A stretch of 64,000 nucleotides of DNA, taken from NCBI RefSeq assembly GCF_003597395.2, contig NC_133769.1, forward strand, positions 48,017,048 through 48,081,047, in the 5' to 3' direction. The notes beneath the pieces were generated by a model. It searched no databases, was not told the DNA's origin, and saw only the letters and a program-made list of their open reading frames with translations. The position numbers and the translations under genes are program-made. The stretch comes from Chelonoidis abingdonii. Its lineage: Eukaryota; Chordata; Testudines; Testudinidae. Shown here piece by piece: positions 22,344-35,109 of this stretch. The first letter of the stretch is position 1; every line of letters starts with the position of its first letter.

Positions 22344-23377
22344 TAGAGTTGCCAGGCATCTAGTTTTTGACCGGAGTGCCCAGTCAAAAAGGGATCCTGG
22401 CAGCTCCGGTCAGCACTGCCGACTGGGACGTTAAAAGTCCAGTTGTCCGTTCACCTGCAGCAGGGCAGGCAGGGTGCCTACCTAACTCTGTGCAGCTCCA
22501 GGAGCAGCCAGCATCTCTCTGGCTTCTAGGTATAGGGAAGGCCATGGGGGCCCCATGGGCTGCCTCCCTCCCCGAGCACCAGCTCTGCAGCTCCCAATGG
22601 CCTGGAAACATGGCCAATGGGAGTTGCAGGGGCAGTGTCTGCAGGCAGGGGCAGCATGCAGAGCCGCCTGGCTGCACCTCCAACTAGGAGCTGTAGTGAA
22701 ATTTTGCAGCTTCCGGGAGCCGCCTGAGGTGAGCCTGCACCCCTCACCCTCTATCCCAGCTCAGAACCCCCTCCTGCACCCCAAACTTCCCCCAGAGCCT
22801 GCACCCAATACCCCAACCTGCTGACCCACTCGAAGTTCCCTCCTGCATGCTAAACCCCCCAGCCCCAGCCCGGAGCCCCTCCTGCACCCCAAAGATCAAC
22901 CCCAGTCACAGCCAGAGCCCTCACCCCCAAGACCGGTGCTAGTGTTTTTAGCGCCCTAGACACATGGCCATTTCGCCGCCCGCGCGCTGGCCTGTGGAGA
23001 GGGTCCGCTGGTCCACGGCTCCGGTGGAGCTGCCACAGCCGTGCCTGCGGGAGGTCCACCGGAGCCACAGGAGCAGCAGACCATCCACAGGAATGCCTGC
23101 AGCAGCTCCACTGGAGCCGTGGGACCAGGGGACCCTCTGCAGGCACAACTGCGGCAGGTCCACAAGAGCTGCCTGCCGCCCCTCCCCCCGGCAAAATGCC
23201 GCCCCCCCAATAATCCTGGCGCCCTAGACGATTGCCTAGGCCACCTAAATGGAAGTGCCGGCCCTGCTCACCCCCCCACACACACCCCAGGAGAGGGGGT
23301 GGGGCAGAAGCGAGGCCTCAGGTAGGGGGCAATGAAAGAGTGTTTATTTTTCTACAAATAGAAAGTCGGCAACCCTA
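22344..23377. mobile_element. hAT element, TAGGGTTGCC family, with a nested hAT
   Basis: The ends are TAGAGTTGCCAGGC and GTCGGCAACCCTA. Flanks are CTGCAGCA (22336-22343) and CTGCAAAA (23378-23385), 6 of 8 bases alike. The body is GC-rich, with no transposase. A younger CAGGGCC-type element sits at 22928-23266. Confidence 0.7.
22928..23266. mobile_element. Short hAT of the CAGGGCC family
   Basis: The left end is CAAGACCGGTGCT (a drifted CAGGGCCGGTGCT) and the right end is TGCCGGCCCTG. An exact 8 bp duplication, CTCACCCC, lies at 22920-22927 and 23267-23274. The GC-rich middle is a fold-back made of units around CACCGGAGCCACAGGAGCAG. No coding capacity. Confidence 0.75.
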
Positions 23378-23385
23378 CTGCAAAA

Positions 23386-24069
23386 GGAAGCTCTGAGGGA
23401 GAAAATCTATGTGAGGAACCCCTCATGAAATTCCCCTGCTATCATTCCATCAGGTCCAGAACAAAAGGGGCTTGGGAAAAAGGTGTCAGAGGTGACAGAC
23501 TTCACCTTGGCATGGAAGTGGGGAGATGCATATGTGAAAGGTTTCCTACATGGAACATCTGGTGGTGGGGGTTATGCCATGCTTACAAACTGGCTTATCC
23601 TGCAGTTTTTACTCAAGTAAAAATTACTCATACTAATTATTATGATAGCACTCACAACATGTTAGGAGCTTCTCCCAAAGAGCTCACAGCCCAAGAAAAT
23701 GAGCAACATGTGGAAGATAGTGGAGAGGAATAAAACATCCATTTTAAAAAGGTATCAACTATCCCCATTGATCATCCATCTAGCCATTATGAGTTGGCAA
23801 TTTCCTTTAAGAAATGCATTTTGAAGAGGTATTTGAAGGAGAGTAGTGTCCTATCCAATCAATTCCATGTGCCAGGGGGACACGATAGAGCATGTAAACT
23901 GGTTGTGGAGAGGTGAAGAAATGGGTGGTTAAACTGGAGTCACTGGCAGAGTAGAGCAGAGCAGAGCCATGCGAACAAACGTCCTCTGAAGTAAGTTGAG
24001 TGGCTTTCCCATTACAGATAATATCTAGTTTATCTTAAAGTGGTGATGATACCTAAAACCATATGAGTA
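23386..24069. other. No recognised gene; short old repeat
   Basis: A segment near 23625-23700 (TTATGATAGCACTCACAACATG, then CCCAAAGAGCTCACAG) looks like an ancient amniote interspersed repeat also seen near 31555. The rest is plain sequence. Confidence 0.4.
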
Positions 24070-26160
24070 TCAGATATCAACACATAGGGCTATACCCACA
24101 AAGAGGACTGGGGCTCAGTATTGCAAACCCTAATTTAGGCACCCTGCCATCTAGTGAAATCTACAGCCCTGAGTTAGGTGTCCAGGCTCTGTATACATGT
24201 GTGGGAAGATTTAATTGCCTAAGCATGGTATCCACAAAAGCCAGAATGCTGAGTGGAGACTCATCTAAGATACTCAATAGGAAATACTCAGGACAGGGGT
24301 ATGTGCATCTCAGGGACTTAGGTACCTAACTCCACCCTGGAGGGAGAAACCTCTCTCCAGTGAGGTTTACAAGTGTGATCTGTCTTCTGGGGTTAGGCAC
24401 CTAAGCCAGATCAGCAACTTCTTACAAAAATATAAGATAAAATATAAGGAGAAAATCTCTAGTTGTTAGCCACTCACCCATGATGTGAGAGACCTGGGTT
24501 CACATTCTCAGTCTGCCTGGTATAAATACTAAGAGAGCACAGACTTGAACCTGTAAAAGCAGCAAAGAATCCTGTGGCACCTTATAGACTAACAGGCGTT
24601 TTGGAGCATGAGCTTTCGTGGGTGAATACCCACTTCGTCAGATGAATGTAGTGGAAATCTCCAGGGGCAGGTATATATAAGCAGGCAAGCTAGAGATTAC
24701 GAGGTTAGTCCAATCAGGGAGGATGAGGCCCTGTTCTAGCAGTTGAGGTGTGAAAACCAAAGGAGGAGAAACTGCTTTTGTAGTTGGCAAGCCATTCATA
24801 GTCTTTATTTAATCCTGAGCTGATGGTGTCAAATTTGCAAATGATGAAGCTCAGCAGTTTCTCTTTGAAGTTTGGTCTTGAAGGTTTTTTGTTGCAGGAT
24901 GGCCACCTTAAGGTCTGCTATAGTGTGGCCAGGTAGGTTGAAGTGTTGTCCCTACAAGGTTTTTGTGTACGTGCCATTCCTAATTATCCCTGATTTGTGT
25001 CCATTTATCCTTTTTCCGTAACGACTGTCTAGTTTGGCCCGATTACATAGCAGAGGGGCATTGCTGGCATATGAATGGCGTGTATTACATTGTGTGATAT
25101 GCGGTGAATGAACGCGGTGATGGTAGGCGCGATCTGGTTAGGTCCTGTATGGTGTCGCTGGTGTAGATATTGGGCAGAGCTGGCATTGAGGTTTGTTGCA
25201 TGGATTGTTCACTGGCCTAGAGTATACCATGGTGTTGGTGTGCAGTTACTGGTGAGATTGTTTCAGGTTTGGCAGGTGGTCGTGGGCGAGGACCGGCTGC
25301 ACCAAGGCCTGCAAAAGTGTGGGATCACTTCCAGGAATGGGTGTAAGATCCCGTGATATGCGTGGAGGGTTTTAGGCTGGGACTGTATGTGAATGGCTAG
25401 TGGAGTCCTGTTTGGTTCTTTCTTGGTTTGTCTTGCAGAGGAGGCTTCTGGTACACGTGGCTCTGTTGACTGTCTCCTTATTTCTCATGCGAGTATTGTA
25501 GTTTTGAGAATGCTGGAGGAGAATTTTTAGGTTTGGTCTCTGTCGAGGGTTAGACAGATGCGGTTGTACCTCAGTGCTGGCTATAGACAATGGATCGTGT
25601 GATGTGCCCGGGATGGAAGCTGAGGGATGAAGGTAGGCATAGCGGTGGTAGGTTTTTCGATATACGGTGGTGGTTAATGTGACCATCCCTTATTTGCACC
25701 GTGGTTTCTAGGAAGTGGACCTCCCATGTAGATTGGTCCAGGCTGAGGTTGATGGTGGGGTGGAAGCTGTTGAAATCGTGGTGGACTTGAACCTGATTCT
25801 CCTACATCCAACAGGAGTGCCCTAACCACTGGTTTTGTGTGGAGACCAAGCCAGTTGGTGGCCTCTGAACATCCCCATCACATAAGGCCCTGCAAGTGAG
25901 ATCAGCAGAGCAACACCTACTTTGAGGATTCTGCTGGGGCTTAGGTATTAGCTCAGTGGCTGTATGCATTCCTACTGGCTGCTTTTTAGGGGATTTTATT
26001 GGCAGAAGCTTATGTACCTAGTGAATTTAGGCACCTGCATAGCTAGTTTTGAGGATGTCAGTTTTGGATTTAAGTGACTAAAGTGGCAGTCAGGCACCTA
26101 AATCCTTTTGTGGCCCAGATTCACAAAGGTATTTAGGCTCCTAGCATCCATTGAAATCAG
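24070..26160. repeat. Old interspersed repeat, split by a Penelope-like element
   Basis: The two sides (24070-24553 and 25796-26160) share the style of the repeat at 35280-36190: phrases about GGCACCTAA, and tRNA-like pieces such as GAGTGCCCTAACCACTGG on one side and GAGACCTGGGTTCACATTCTC on the other. The block is interrupted at 24554-25783. No coding sequence. Family name not known to me. Confidence 0.4.
24554..25783 (-). mobile_element. Penelope-like element, 5'-truncated, reverse strand
   Basis: A 12 bp direct repeat, GACTTGAACCTG, flanks it at 24542-24553 and 25784-25795. On the reverse strand, broken frames match the end of a Penelope reverse transcriptase (YRKTYHRYAYLHPSA at 25600-25680, then PHLSNPRQRPNLKILL) and a GIY-YIG endonuclease region (a SGQTRQSLRKKDKWTQI block near 25000-25060). 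A 3' tail follows with the CATGAGCTTTCGTGGG signature. Penelope elements use an RT without the usual DDE or APE enzyme. This copy has many stops and is dead. Confidence 0.7.
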
Positions 26161-26489
26161 TGGAAGTTAAAATATTTAGCACATTTTCTGGGTGCAGCAA
26201 AAATAACAAAGAAATAAAATATAGCAATAAATAATAATAATCATCATAATAATGCACCGCATAATAGAGGGGGAGATTTTGTGGCAGAGGATCAAGGATG
26301 GGTCAGGCTGGATATGTGTTTGAGTAATTTGGGAGGATTGCAGCATTTTGAGGCAGTAGGTTGTGAGAGTCATTGGACAGAGTTAGAATAGTTACAGAGA
26401 AGCCTGTTGGCTGGTGCTGCCACATTAGCACAAGAGAGCAATGTGGAAAGGTTCCAATGCGATGCTCCTGAGGACTGGCAAAAATACCT

Positions 26490-26525
26490 AATTATCTATA
26501 GCAGAGGAATTATCTATAGCAGAGG
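26490..26525 (+). repeat. 18 bp tandem duplication
   Basis: AATTATCTATAGCAGAGG is present twice in direct, perfect order (26490-26507 and 26508-26525), so the duplication is young. Confidence 0.9.
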
Positions 26526-26594
26526 AATGAACTAAGAGAGACATCTCAGGTACTAGACTGAAGAAACCTTAACAATCTTTGATGTCCCATAATG

Positions 26595-26915
26595 CAGTGG
26601 TTCTCAAACTTGGGCCACCGCTTGTTCAGAGAAATCCCCTAGCAGGTCGGGCCGGTTTGTTTACCTGCTGTGTCCGCAGGTTCAGCTGATCACGACTCCC
26701 AGTGGCTGCGGTTTGCCTCTCCAGGCCAATGGGGGATGCAGGAAGCGGCGCAGGCCGAAGGACATGCTGGCTGTCCTTTCTGCAGCCCCCATTGTGCTGG
26801 AGCGGCAAACCGCGGCCAGTGGGAGCTGCGATCAGGACGTGACAGGTAAACCAACTGGCCCAGCCCACCAGGGGCTTTCCCTGAACAAGCAGTGGCCCAA
26901 GTTTGAGAACCACTG
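26595..26915. mobile_element. Palindromic hAT, CAGTGGTTCTCAA ends
   Basis: Ends are CAGTGGTTCTCAAACTTGGG and its inverse, flanked by CCATAATG (26587-26594) and CCATAAAG (26916-26923). Almost the whole 321 bp folds into a hairpin. CAGTGGTTCTCAA ends are shared with Charlie/MER-type hATs in other amniotes. No coding capacity. Confidence 0.75.
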
Positions 26916-26923
26916 CCATAAAG

Positions 26924-28253
26924 GTCAAGCTAGAAACTACTCTGTTAAATATAACTGGTAAGCCAATAGAGCCTTGGATATTTGCAAATATTCTGCCAGC
27001 CTACGTAAATTATTATTTTGTTTGAACTGTGCCGCTAAATGTATATGGAAACCCATAAGGTGCTAGAATCTATAAGGCTTAGCAGGTAAATTGCTTTCAA
27101 CTTTTCCCTTCAAGTCATGGCACATCTGCCTTCTTATTGAGTATCAAGGAAGGTTTGGTGTGCCGCAGAACTCAGCAACCCCACTGGGTGTGGATAACGA
27201 CAATATATTCAGACACCAACTATAAATTGCTTAGACCTGAAGGAAATAAATAGGACCAGATGAACACGGACAGTAGATGTAGAGGAGTTTTGCCACATAT
27301 GAACTGCAATCACTGCTGGCCAAATCCTGCTTTCAATGTATTCAGTAGGTCTAAATATCTTCACACAGGTAATAATAATAAGAGAAGAAAATAAAAATTA
27401 AAGGCTGTGTTATATAACAGGAATCTGATGTTTCTTCAATGATTGTTTTCATTCTGGCATAGTGGACATCACTATCATCTTTGCAGTTACAAATAAGTTA
27501 TTTCTGGCATTCTGGACGTGGCCTCAGTTATATTAATTATTATTACTTATTATTATTATTGTTGAGAGAGCATAAAATATCATCCACTGTGGTTTCATCA
27601 ATTTTGATATATGCTGGGACCAGCCCTTGCACCTTTATCAGAAAACTATTTTGGGCAACCTTGGGTGGATCCCAAAATTTCCTTTTTCTAGTTGTAATGA
27701 AGGTTGGATTTTAAATGTGGGCCATTGTTCATTTTCATTACAATCACTGTCATATGAGTGGATTCCAGGATAGCATATTATATCCTGTGATTGCTGTAAT
27801 CTCTATTACCAGAACAAGGCATTTGAATTTTAATAGCCATCAGAATGTGTGGAAGACAGTAATCTGATGTACCGCATTAGTATGTTCAGCTGTCAGTACT
27901 TAGATTAGCTGGATATTGGACATCCATTTATAGCTGGTTTTGTTTTGCAAAACACATGAGGTATGAATCCAATTTTTGTGACAGAGAATGTAATGAGAAC
28001 AGAAAAATGTCACAAAGAAATCCATTCTCGTGACAGTGATGGTAACAAGTTGCAACCCATGCCATTTTTTGAAAGTGCGGGACTTCAGGTTTCCTCAGTT
28101 TCCCCACTCTTTACTTTCCTCTCCTATACAAAGACCCCATATTAGACCAACCATAGCTCCCAGAGGAGGATATCTGGATGCTGCCCCTAATGTCAGCCAG
28201 ATAGAATTACCAGCAAACTATAGGAGGAACTCCCAGCCAGTATGGGTTAATGA
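26924..28253. other. AT-rich DNA with a small ATT microsatellite
   Basis: A TAT/ATT-rich microsatellite lies at about 27530-27565, and another simple AT tract at 26215-26255 just upstream. No gene or element ends recognised. Confidence 0.55.
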
Positions 28254-28261
28254 CTGATTGA

Positions 28262-28551
28262 CAGGGCCAGCTCTGGCTTTTTTGCAGCCCCAAGCAAAAA
28301 AAACAAAACAAAACCTGTGGGCCGTCCGAAGCAGCAAAGGGAAAAACAAAAACAAAAAAACCTGTGGAGCAGCCAGAGCAGCGAAGGGGGAAAAACAAAA
28401 AACAAAAAAAACCCTGCAGGGCAGCTGGAGTGGCGAAGGAGAAAAAAAACCCAAAAAACCTGCAGGCCGACCAGATTGGCCAGAATGCTGCCCCTTGGAA
28501 TCTGCTGCCCCAAGCACAAGCTTGCTCAGCTGGTGCCTGGAGCCAGCCCTG
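28262..28551. mobile_element. Short hAT with A-rich internal repeats
   Basis: Starts CAGGGCCAGCTCTGG and ends CTGGAGCCAGCCCTG. Flanks are CTGATTGA (28254-28261) and TTGATTGA (28552-28559), 7 of 8 alike. The interior has three to four copies of a unit containing AGCAGCGAAGGGGGAAAAAC and A/C-rich runs, at about 28290-28460. Reading frames rich in Lys or Phe here are artefacts of those runs. Confidence 0.75.
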
Positions 28552-28559
28552 TTGATTGA

Positions 28560-30460
28560 GGAAGGACTTAAAGTCAGATGCTCTGTGTGACAGAATCTTG
28601 TGCTTACTCAGACACTGCTGGACTGGCCCTAATCCAAATTTTTAGTATAATATTAATACTGTAATTCTGTGCATCTTCCTTGGAGCCTGTACCCTGATAT
28701 GGAGGATATACTATATCAAACTAATAGATCAGGCTGTGGTACAAGTTTAGATGAGACCCAATCTTTTGGGCTTTTGTATATGATTTCTAATACTCAGTTC
28801 ACCTGTCAATGAAGGAGTGATAGCCAGCCTAATTATTTTGGTTCGTGTTCTTTTAAGCCTGAGTTTTCGTATATATTTTTGAGAGAATGTGTCTAAGTTA
28901 CTGTGGTCATCTCTCAATAATAGAGATTGCTAGCTCTGGAGCATATGGTGGTCATCTGTCCATTATGGAAGCATTTCTGTCTTTACATTATGCAAGATGC
29001 CTGTCACACAACCGGTGACAAGAAGTTAATATCCTATTTTCTTTATACTTTAAAGCATTTGTAACCTGGAATCATCAGTTTCATGCATGATAGCAAATTG
29101 ATAATTGATAGCAATCATTTTTTACCATCACTTTCTCTCTCACATAAAAACTGAAATGTTTTATTCAAGTAAATGTTCCTTTATTTAGAAAAAAAAGTTT
29201 GTTTGCCTTTTAAATAAGAATAAAGGAGTATGGATAATTATTATTCACTGAAGAGTTGCATATACAAAACAATTGTACCTGTACATAATCATCTTTAAAT
29301 TGCTTCTGCACAGTAATTTAATTTCTGAATACATTTCCTTCCATTTATTTTTTCCAATGTTAGTTATAACGTGATAGCTCCATGATTAGAGTTATTTGTT
29401 TCTTGATATTATATAGTTAAAAAGAAGCAGTGATAATAAAAAAAAAATTGAAATCCTGAGAAAGAATGAAGCCAGGATGTGTGTGACCAGAAAAAACACT
29501 ACACCTGTGAAGGTCAAAAGTTTAGTTTTGCAAAAGCTATCAAGATGTCAAAATCTGGCTTCAATGTGAATCAAAGAAAAAATCAAAATTTTCAAAATTA
29601 TCCACAAAGAAAATTTTTTTAAAAAATGGTTTGGGTTGATCAGTTTTGATTAGTTTGTGTTATATAACAATACAAAATAAAAATGTCTAAACAAGAAATC
29701 ATTTCAAACCAAACAAAAGCCATTTCCTTCTGAAAATGTAAAAATGGGATATTTCAACATTGATGAATCACTTTTTCCTTTGGTTTTCTTCCACAACAAA
29801 ATTCTGGCAAAATCGACCTGATTTTGTGAAGCATTTCAGGTTTGAAGGAACCAAACATTGTGATGGAATATGATTTTGTCATCAGCTCAAAATACTTCTG
29901 AAAGGAATAGACACACTGAATACACAATATTTTCTGTACCCCAAACATCACATCCCAGAATATGACAACATTATGTGTACTAAGAGCTACAAAAGAATTA
30001 AATTAAATGGAAGAAAAATCATGTGAAAGCCCTAAATGTATAGTATGAAGTAAAACTTATAAAACCATGTTTAATATAGCTTCGATGTACAAACCTAAAC
30101 AGTTCTTAACAATAGAACACTATTAAGTGAATACCTATGAAAAGAAAAGAGCTATTCAAAATATTTTTGTGCAACAAGGCTGTAAATTTAATAGGTTTCT
30201 AGTATATTGATTTCTTCTCTAAGAATAAATCATGATTAATATATTATAAACATAATGGAGGGACTTGTTGAGAGGTTAAATATGTTGAGAGGTTAGAAAC
30301 CATTGCAGTTTCAATTTCTTCTTAGTATGTTAAATCTTGCCAGAAAGTTGTGTGGGTGAACAGTAAGTGAAAGTACAAATTAGACCACTTTGCAAGAATG
30401 CTTTTAATGTTAAGAAATTGACGATTCAAATGTACAGTGCACTGAGTTAAATGTATTTCA
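28560..30460. other. AT-rich DNA with no recognised gene
   Basis: Plain AT-rich sequence. No repeat ends, RNA gene or splice-consistent frame seen on either strand. Confidence 0.55.
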
Positions 30461-31500
30461 TAGAATCACAGAAACATAGCAATGGAAGGGACCTCGAGAG
30501 TTCATTTAGGCCAGTCTCCTGGACTCATGGCAGGACTAAGTATTATCTAGACCATTCATGACAAGTCTTACCTAACCTGCTCTTAAAGATCTCCAGTGAT
30601 GGAGATTCCACAGTCTCCTTAGGCAATTTATTCCCATGCTTAACCACCCTGACAGTTAGGAAGTTTTTCCTATTGTCCAACCTAAATAGCCCTTGCTGAA
30701 ATTTAAGCACATTGCTTCTTCTCCCTCCTTGTTACAACCCTTTTATGTATTTGAAAACTGTTATCATCTCCCCTGTCAGTCTTTTCTTCTCCAGACTGAA
30801 CAAACCCAATTTTTTCAATTGTCATTCATAGGTCATGTTTAATAGACCTGTAATCATTTTTGTTGCTCTTCTCTGGACTTTTTCCATTTGTCCACATCTT
30901 TCCTGAAATGTAGTGCCCAGAACCGGACACAATATTCTAGCTGAGGCCTAAGCAGCGTGGAATAAAGTGGAATAATTATTTCTCGTGTCTTGTTTACTAC
31001 ACTCCTGCAAATGTATCCCAGAATTAGATTTGCTTTTTTTTCCAAAGTGTTACACTGTTGACTCATATTTAACTTGTGATCCACTATGACCCCTAGATCC
31101 CTTTCTGCAGTACTCCTTCCTAGGCAAATCATTTCCCATTTTATAATTGATTGTTCCTTTGCATTTGTGCTTATTGAATTTCATCCTATTTACTTCAGAC
31201 CATTTCTGCAGTTTGTTCAGATCATTTTGAATTTTAATCCTATCTTCCAAAGCTCTTGCAGCTTCTCCCAGCTTGGTATAGTCTGCAAATTTTATAAGGG
31301 TATTCTCTGTGCCATTATCTATTTAAATCATTGATGAAGATATTAAACAGCTCTGGACCCAGAACTGATCTCTGTGAGACCCCACTCGTTATGCCCTTCC
31401 AGCTTGACTGTGAACCACTGATAAGTACTCTCTGGGAACGGTTTTCCAACAAATTATGCATACACCTTATAGGAGCTAGGTTGTTTTATTGTAACATGTT
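30461..31500 (-). mobile_element. CR1 LINE, reverse strand, older subfamily
   Basis: The 3' end, read on the reverse strand, includes TTCTGTGATTCTATG (30462-30476), the ATTCTATG-type tail of classical CR1. Reverse-strand frames at 31050-31250 (NDLNKLQKWSEVNRMKFN) and 30854-31132 (DLGVIVDHKLNMSQQC, RPQLEYCVRFWA) are the end of the ORF2 reverse transcriptase. It is a different, older lineage than the TGTTCTTATG copies. The 5' part is missing. Confidence 0.85.
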
Positions 31501-31554
31501 TCTCCATATATTATTGTGAAAAAGCAATATAGAGGCATGTATGATTTATTAATA

Positions 31555-31690
31555 ACATATTATTATTATATTTGTATTGCAATAGTATATAGGGATTGTG
31601 GCCCCATTGTGCCAAACATTGTATGCACATCCAATAACAACAAAATACTCCTTCCTCAACAATATTACAACAAAGCCCAATTCTAAAAAC
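31555..31690. repeat. Fragment of an ancient amniote repeat
   Basis: Contains GGCCCCATTGTGCCAAACATTG after a run of ATT-rich sequence, a pattern common in reptile genomes. Family not assigned. Confidence 0.35.
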
Positions 31691-32289
31691 ATTTATAAAC
31701 ATGCTTAATAAAGCTGATCCAAAATCAGGATTAAAAAGTCAAAATATCTAATTTTTTTCCAGAACAAGACGCTCCAAAAAAATGTCAATTCAGAAATATC
31801 AACACTTTCAGTCATAAAGAAACATTTTGAGATTCTTAACTTGAAACATTTAATTTATATTTGTTGAATCAAATCAAAACATTTTGACTCAGTTCAACAG
31901 TAAACAATAGCTGCTTAAGTCTTCACAGTGCATTTTGAGTATTTCAGTTTTGGTCCCTAATGTCCCAAGTTCACTGGCTGTTCTACACCTCCCATCAGGC
32001 ACACACACTATATCTATCTACCTATGCATCTATCTTCACAGAATGACATTCACATTATTAATATGTCAAGCTTTCTTTCTGAAAGTCATGATGTACATGA
32101 CTGAAACTTCAATCCAAATTCTTCTTTGTGAGAGAAAGGTTCATACCAAAGTACCAAAGTAGAATAAAATAGAGTTCCTTTATAACCTTGTCTTTAAAAC
32201 TCAAACTGAGATTTTCAAAAGTGATGGGTGATTTTGGGTGTTCAATTTGAAGTATCTTAAAGTGGAATGACTTTCAGAAAGTGCAGAAA
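31691..32289. other. No recognised gene
   Basis: Plain AT-rich sequence with a short CTATCTATCTAC-like simple stretch near 32008-32030. Confidence 0.5.
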
Positions 32290-33790
32290 TCCCATCCCTT
32301 GAAAATTAGACCCATAAGGTGTCTCAAGTGGGATACCCAGAAGCTGACACCCCAAATCACTAATCCTTTTCGAAAACGTAGGTTTTAGGTCCTGCTCTAT
32401 GTCCCTGTAAACAGATCTATTTGCAGAATTAGAGCCTAAAATAGATTCAGTCCAGAGGAGGTGTATTCTTCTTGCCCTTGTAGTCCAATCATTTACAGTC
32501 CCTGTCCTCGGGGATGGGCGTAAACTTGCCCTGCCAGGCTTTGTCATTCACTGCAATTACAACTAGGGAATTTGGGGCTGGATGAGAGTAAAACCCCTCA
32601 AATCCCTTCAGGGGAACAAAACAGCTTTTCCATGCACTTAGTCATATGCATTACTGAAGCTGGCATGCTCCAGACCGCCTTAGCTAGTTCAAGGAGCACA
32701 TCATTGATAGGAAAGGTGTCTCTCTCAGGGGCAGATGACTGTAGGATGTCCACTAATTTGTGGGTGTTCTCTTGCAAGAACTCCACTTGAATTCCAAGGG
32801 AAGCAGCTACACACCACAAAAGGTTCTGGTACACCTTAAATCCTCCTATACCAAAGGGGAGGATGAATGTCAGTCCCAGAATGAGCAGTGGTACTGGAGA
32901 TGGTACTAACGTCAAGGGCAGTGAAAGCCACTACAGGAGGATTTGAGGTGGCAACTGCAGCAGTGCCAAGTTGATTCCTGTTACTGAGGTCCCTCATACC
33001 AATGCCGGTACCAGCCATACTTCCATAACCTGTGGGGAAAATGTTGCGGGGAAATGTTGGGGTGCGATGTTGACAGACCTGAGGGTTCAGCAGCTCATTC
33101 AATCTACAGGGCTATAACTGACACAACTTTGGCAAAATCCTGGACCAAAGGAGAGGGTGGGACCAAAGGCAGAGGAAGTCTGTAGCTGCCTGGTACACAG
33201 CTGATGGAAATGGTACTGGCATCTCCCTTGTTGCTACTGGACTCAACCAATGCCCAGACCGGAACCTGAGTCAATTGTCCAGGGTTCCTAACCTTTTTAC
33301 TCAGTATTGGGAAAGGATAAGTGGTACCCACACTATCTCCCATGCCAGTACCAACTCCATGCCCGTCCACAATCTTCAGGGGGAGGTAGAAGAGATACCC
33401 AAGACCTGGAATGGTCTGGACTGGTCTTATGTGACATTTTCCTCAGTGCAGTTGATGGGGAATGGCTCTTCTATCTCTTTGGAAAGGCACCTGCTCCAGA
33501 ACATGAAGTAGCAGTGTTCTCAGTGCTCAGGGTGATCTCCAACCCGATGAGGGCCTCAGTAATGAAGCAGGCCACATGGCCTGTTCAATCAGGTGCTGCT
33601 TCAGGCGAAGGTCCCGAGCCACTTAAGTCCATTTCTTAAAGGATCTGCAGCTCACACAATGATCTTTGGCATGGGGTGCGCCAAGATAAAGCAAGTACCA
33701 CATGTGGGGATCGTTGTTGGGGAATGTTCCCCCACACAAAGGACGAGGCATCACTGAGGGAAATAAAGTACTATAACTAACACTATTCTA
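32290..33790 (-). pseudogene. Retroelement gag-like gene, probably DIRS type, reverse strand
   Basis: Reverse-strand pieces run in order from 33790 down. First is a Cys/His-rich start (CVGEHSPTTIPTCGTC). A low-complexity Ser/Pro middle follows (33370-32836). Then comes a folded domain with LLWCVAASLGIQVEFL, LLELAKAVWSMPAS and, after a frame change, EGFYSHPAPNSLVV and AVNDKAWQGKF. I associate this domain order with the gag-like ORF of DIRS-type tyrosine recombinase retrotransposons of turtles, but from memory only. Several stops and frameshifts break it. The reverse transcriptase, RNase H, methylase and recombinase that should follow are absent. Confidence 0.5.
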
Positions 33791-35109
33791 ACTGTAAGGG
33801 TACTACTGACGATCTACAACATGGGAAAAAACTAAACTAATAGAGAGGTTGTGAGGTTAAGATCACACACAGAGCTCCAACTCCAGCTACAGATGGTAAG
33901 AAGGAACTGAGGCAGGGTCAGGATGGCACTATCTCATGTAGCCAGGGTGGGGCTGCAGCCATGAGGCACGAGTGCCATCCCTCTACAGGTACTCTACAGT
34001 ACTCTACAGGTACTGCTAGGCAAGGTTCTCTGGCTCCAGTGCACTGGGCACACACACACCTATGTGGAATACATGGCTGCACCTACTCGAGGAAGAACTT
34101 ACATTTCACTAGCATGAGTAAAATTTACTTCACTACTTAACTAAGAAATCATGTCTAGATAAATATAAATAAGGAAACACAGTCACTGGGGAAATATAAA
34201 GGCTTTGAGACAACTTTCCTTCATGTGTGATATTAAAGCCCAATGGAATAGCTCTAGACCACAATGTCATGCCAGTGGAAGCTTAAACATCTTACCACAG
34301 TTGCCAACTTTTACACAGTAAATAAGCACCCTGACTTTCACAATAAACCAAAAATCAAACTAATCCCATTTCAAACAAGGCCAAAACAAGCCAATCCCTA
34401 AGAACCCCAACACTCTATGTGACTAGATTCCCCCCCGCCAGCATGCAGCCTGGGACTGTGCTGGTCCTGCTGTGCACCCCTGACTTTCTCCCCCACTTCC
34501 CCTGCTTATCCCTTGTCCCTGCCTGTCCCCCTTGCCCTTGCTTTCTGGGAGCAGATAAAAAAAAAAAAAAAAAAAAAAAGAAGCAACAAGCTACAACAAG
34601 CTACAAGCCAAACACGTAACAAGCTACAAGCTAAAATCTAGCCAACAAGCAACTCACAAGACAAATAAGCCAAAAACAAGTCCAATTTCTGCAATTTTTT
34701 ACAGGTTTGGCATGTCTGCTTTATACGTCTTCATTTCCTAGTGTTTCATAATAACAGAAACAGCTGTTCTAAATAATGTGGCACTGCTCTACTGAATCTA
34801 CTGTACTGATCTACTGAAACTAGCCATAACATGTAATAGCTCTCAAAACATATGGTAAGATTGTTGGTCCAGTGGCTGCACTGTGGGATATTGTGCAAAG
34901 ATGTGAGTTACCTCTTCCATATTGCCCTTGGATAGACACATACCATCTTTAAATGTGAGGCTAAGCAATAATTAAATAAATGATTTATGAGCTGATTCTG
35001 CAAACTGGTAAACATCCTCAACACTCACTTAAGTCAAGGGAAGTTAAATGTGCTCATCATCACTTCACATGTGTCCTCAGAACCTCAGACTAAGACTTTA
35101 TTACTTAAT
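33791..35109. other. No gene; short tandem and poly-A tracts
   Basis: A three-copy TCTACAGGTAC-like tandem lies at about 33983-34014. A run of 23 A occurs at 34557-34579, followed by short repeats of CAACAAGCTACAAGC to about 34640. The stretch 34295-34740 may be an old repeat, but no clear ends were found. No exon-like sequence lies beside the A run. Confidence 0.5.

Noticed and set aside
22367..23325. Several frames of 70-143 codons
   Set aside because: GC-rich core of nested hAT elements; no domain, repetitive composition.
28207..28590. Phe-rich or Lys-rich reading frames
   Set aside because: Produced by A/C-rich tandem units of the hAT at 28262-28551.
34557..34579. Run of 23 A as the tail of a processed pseudogene or LINE
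   Set aside because: No coding or LINE-like sequence directly upstream and no flanking target duplication seen.
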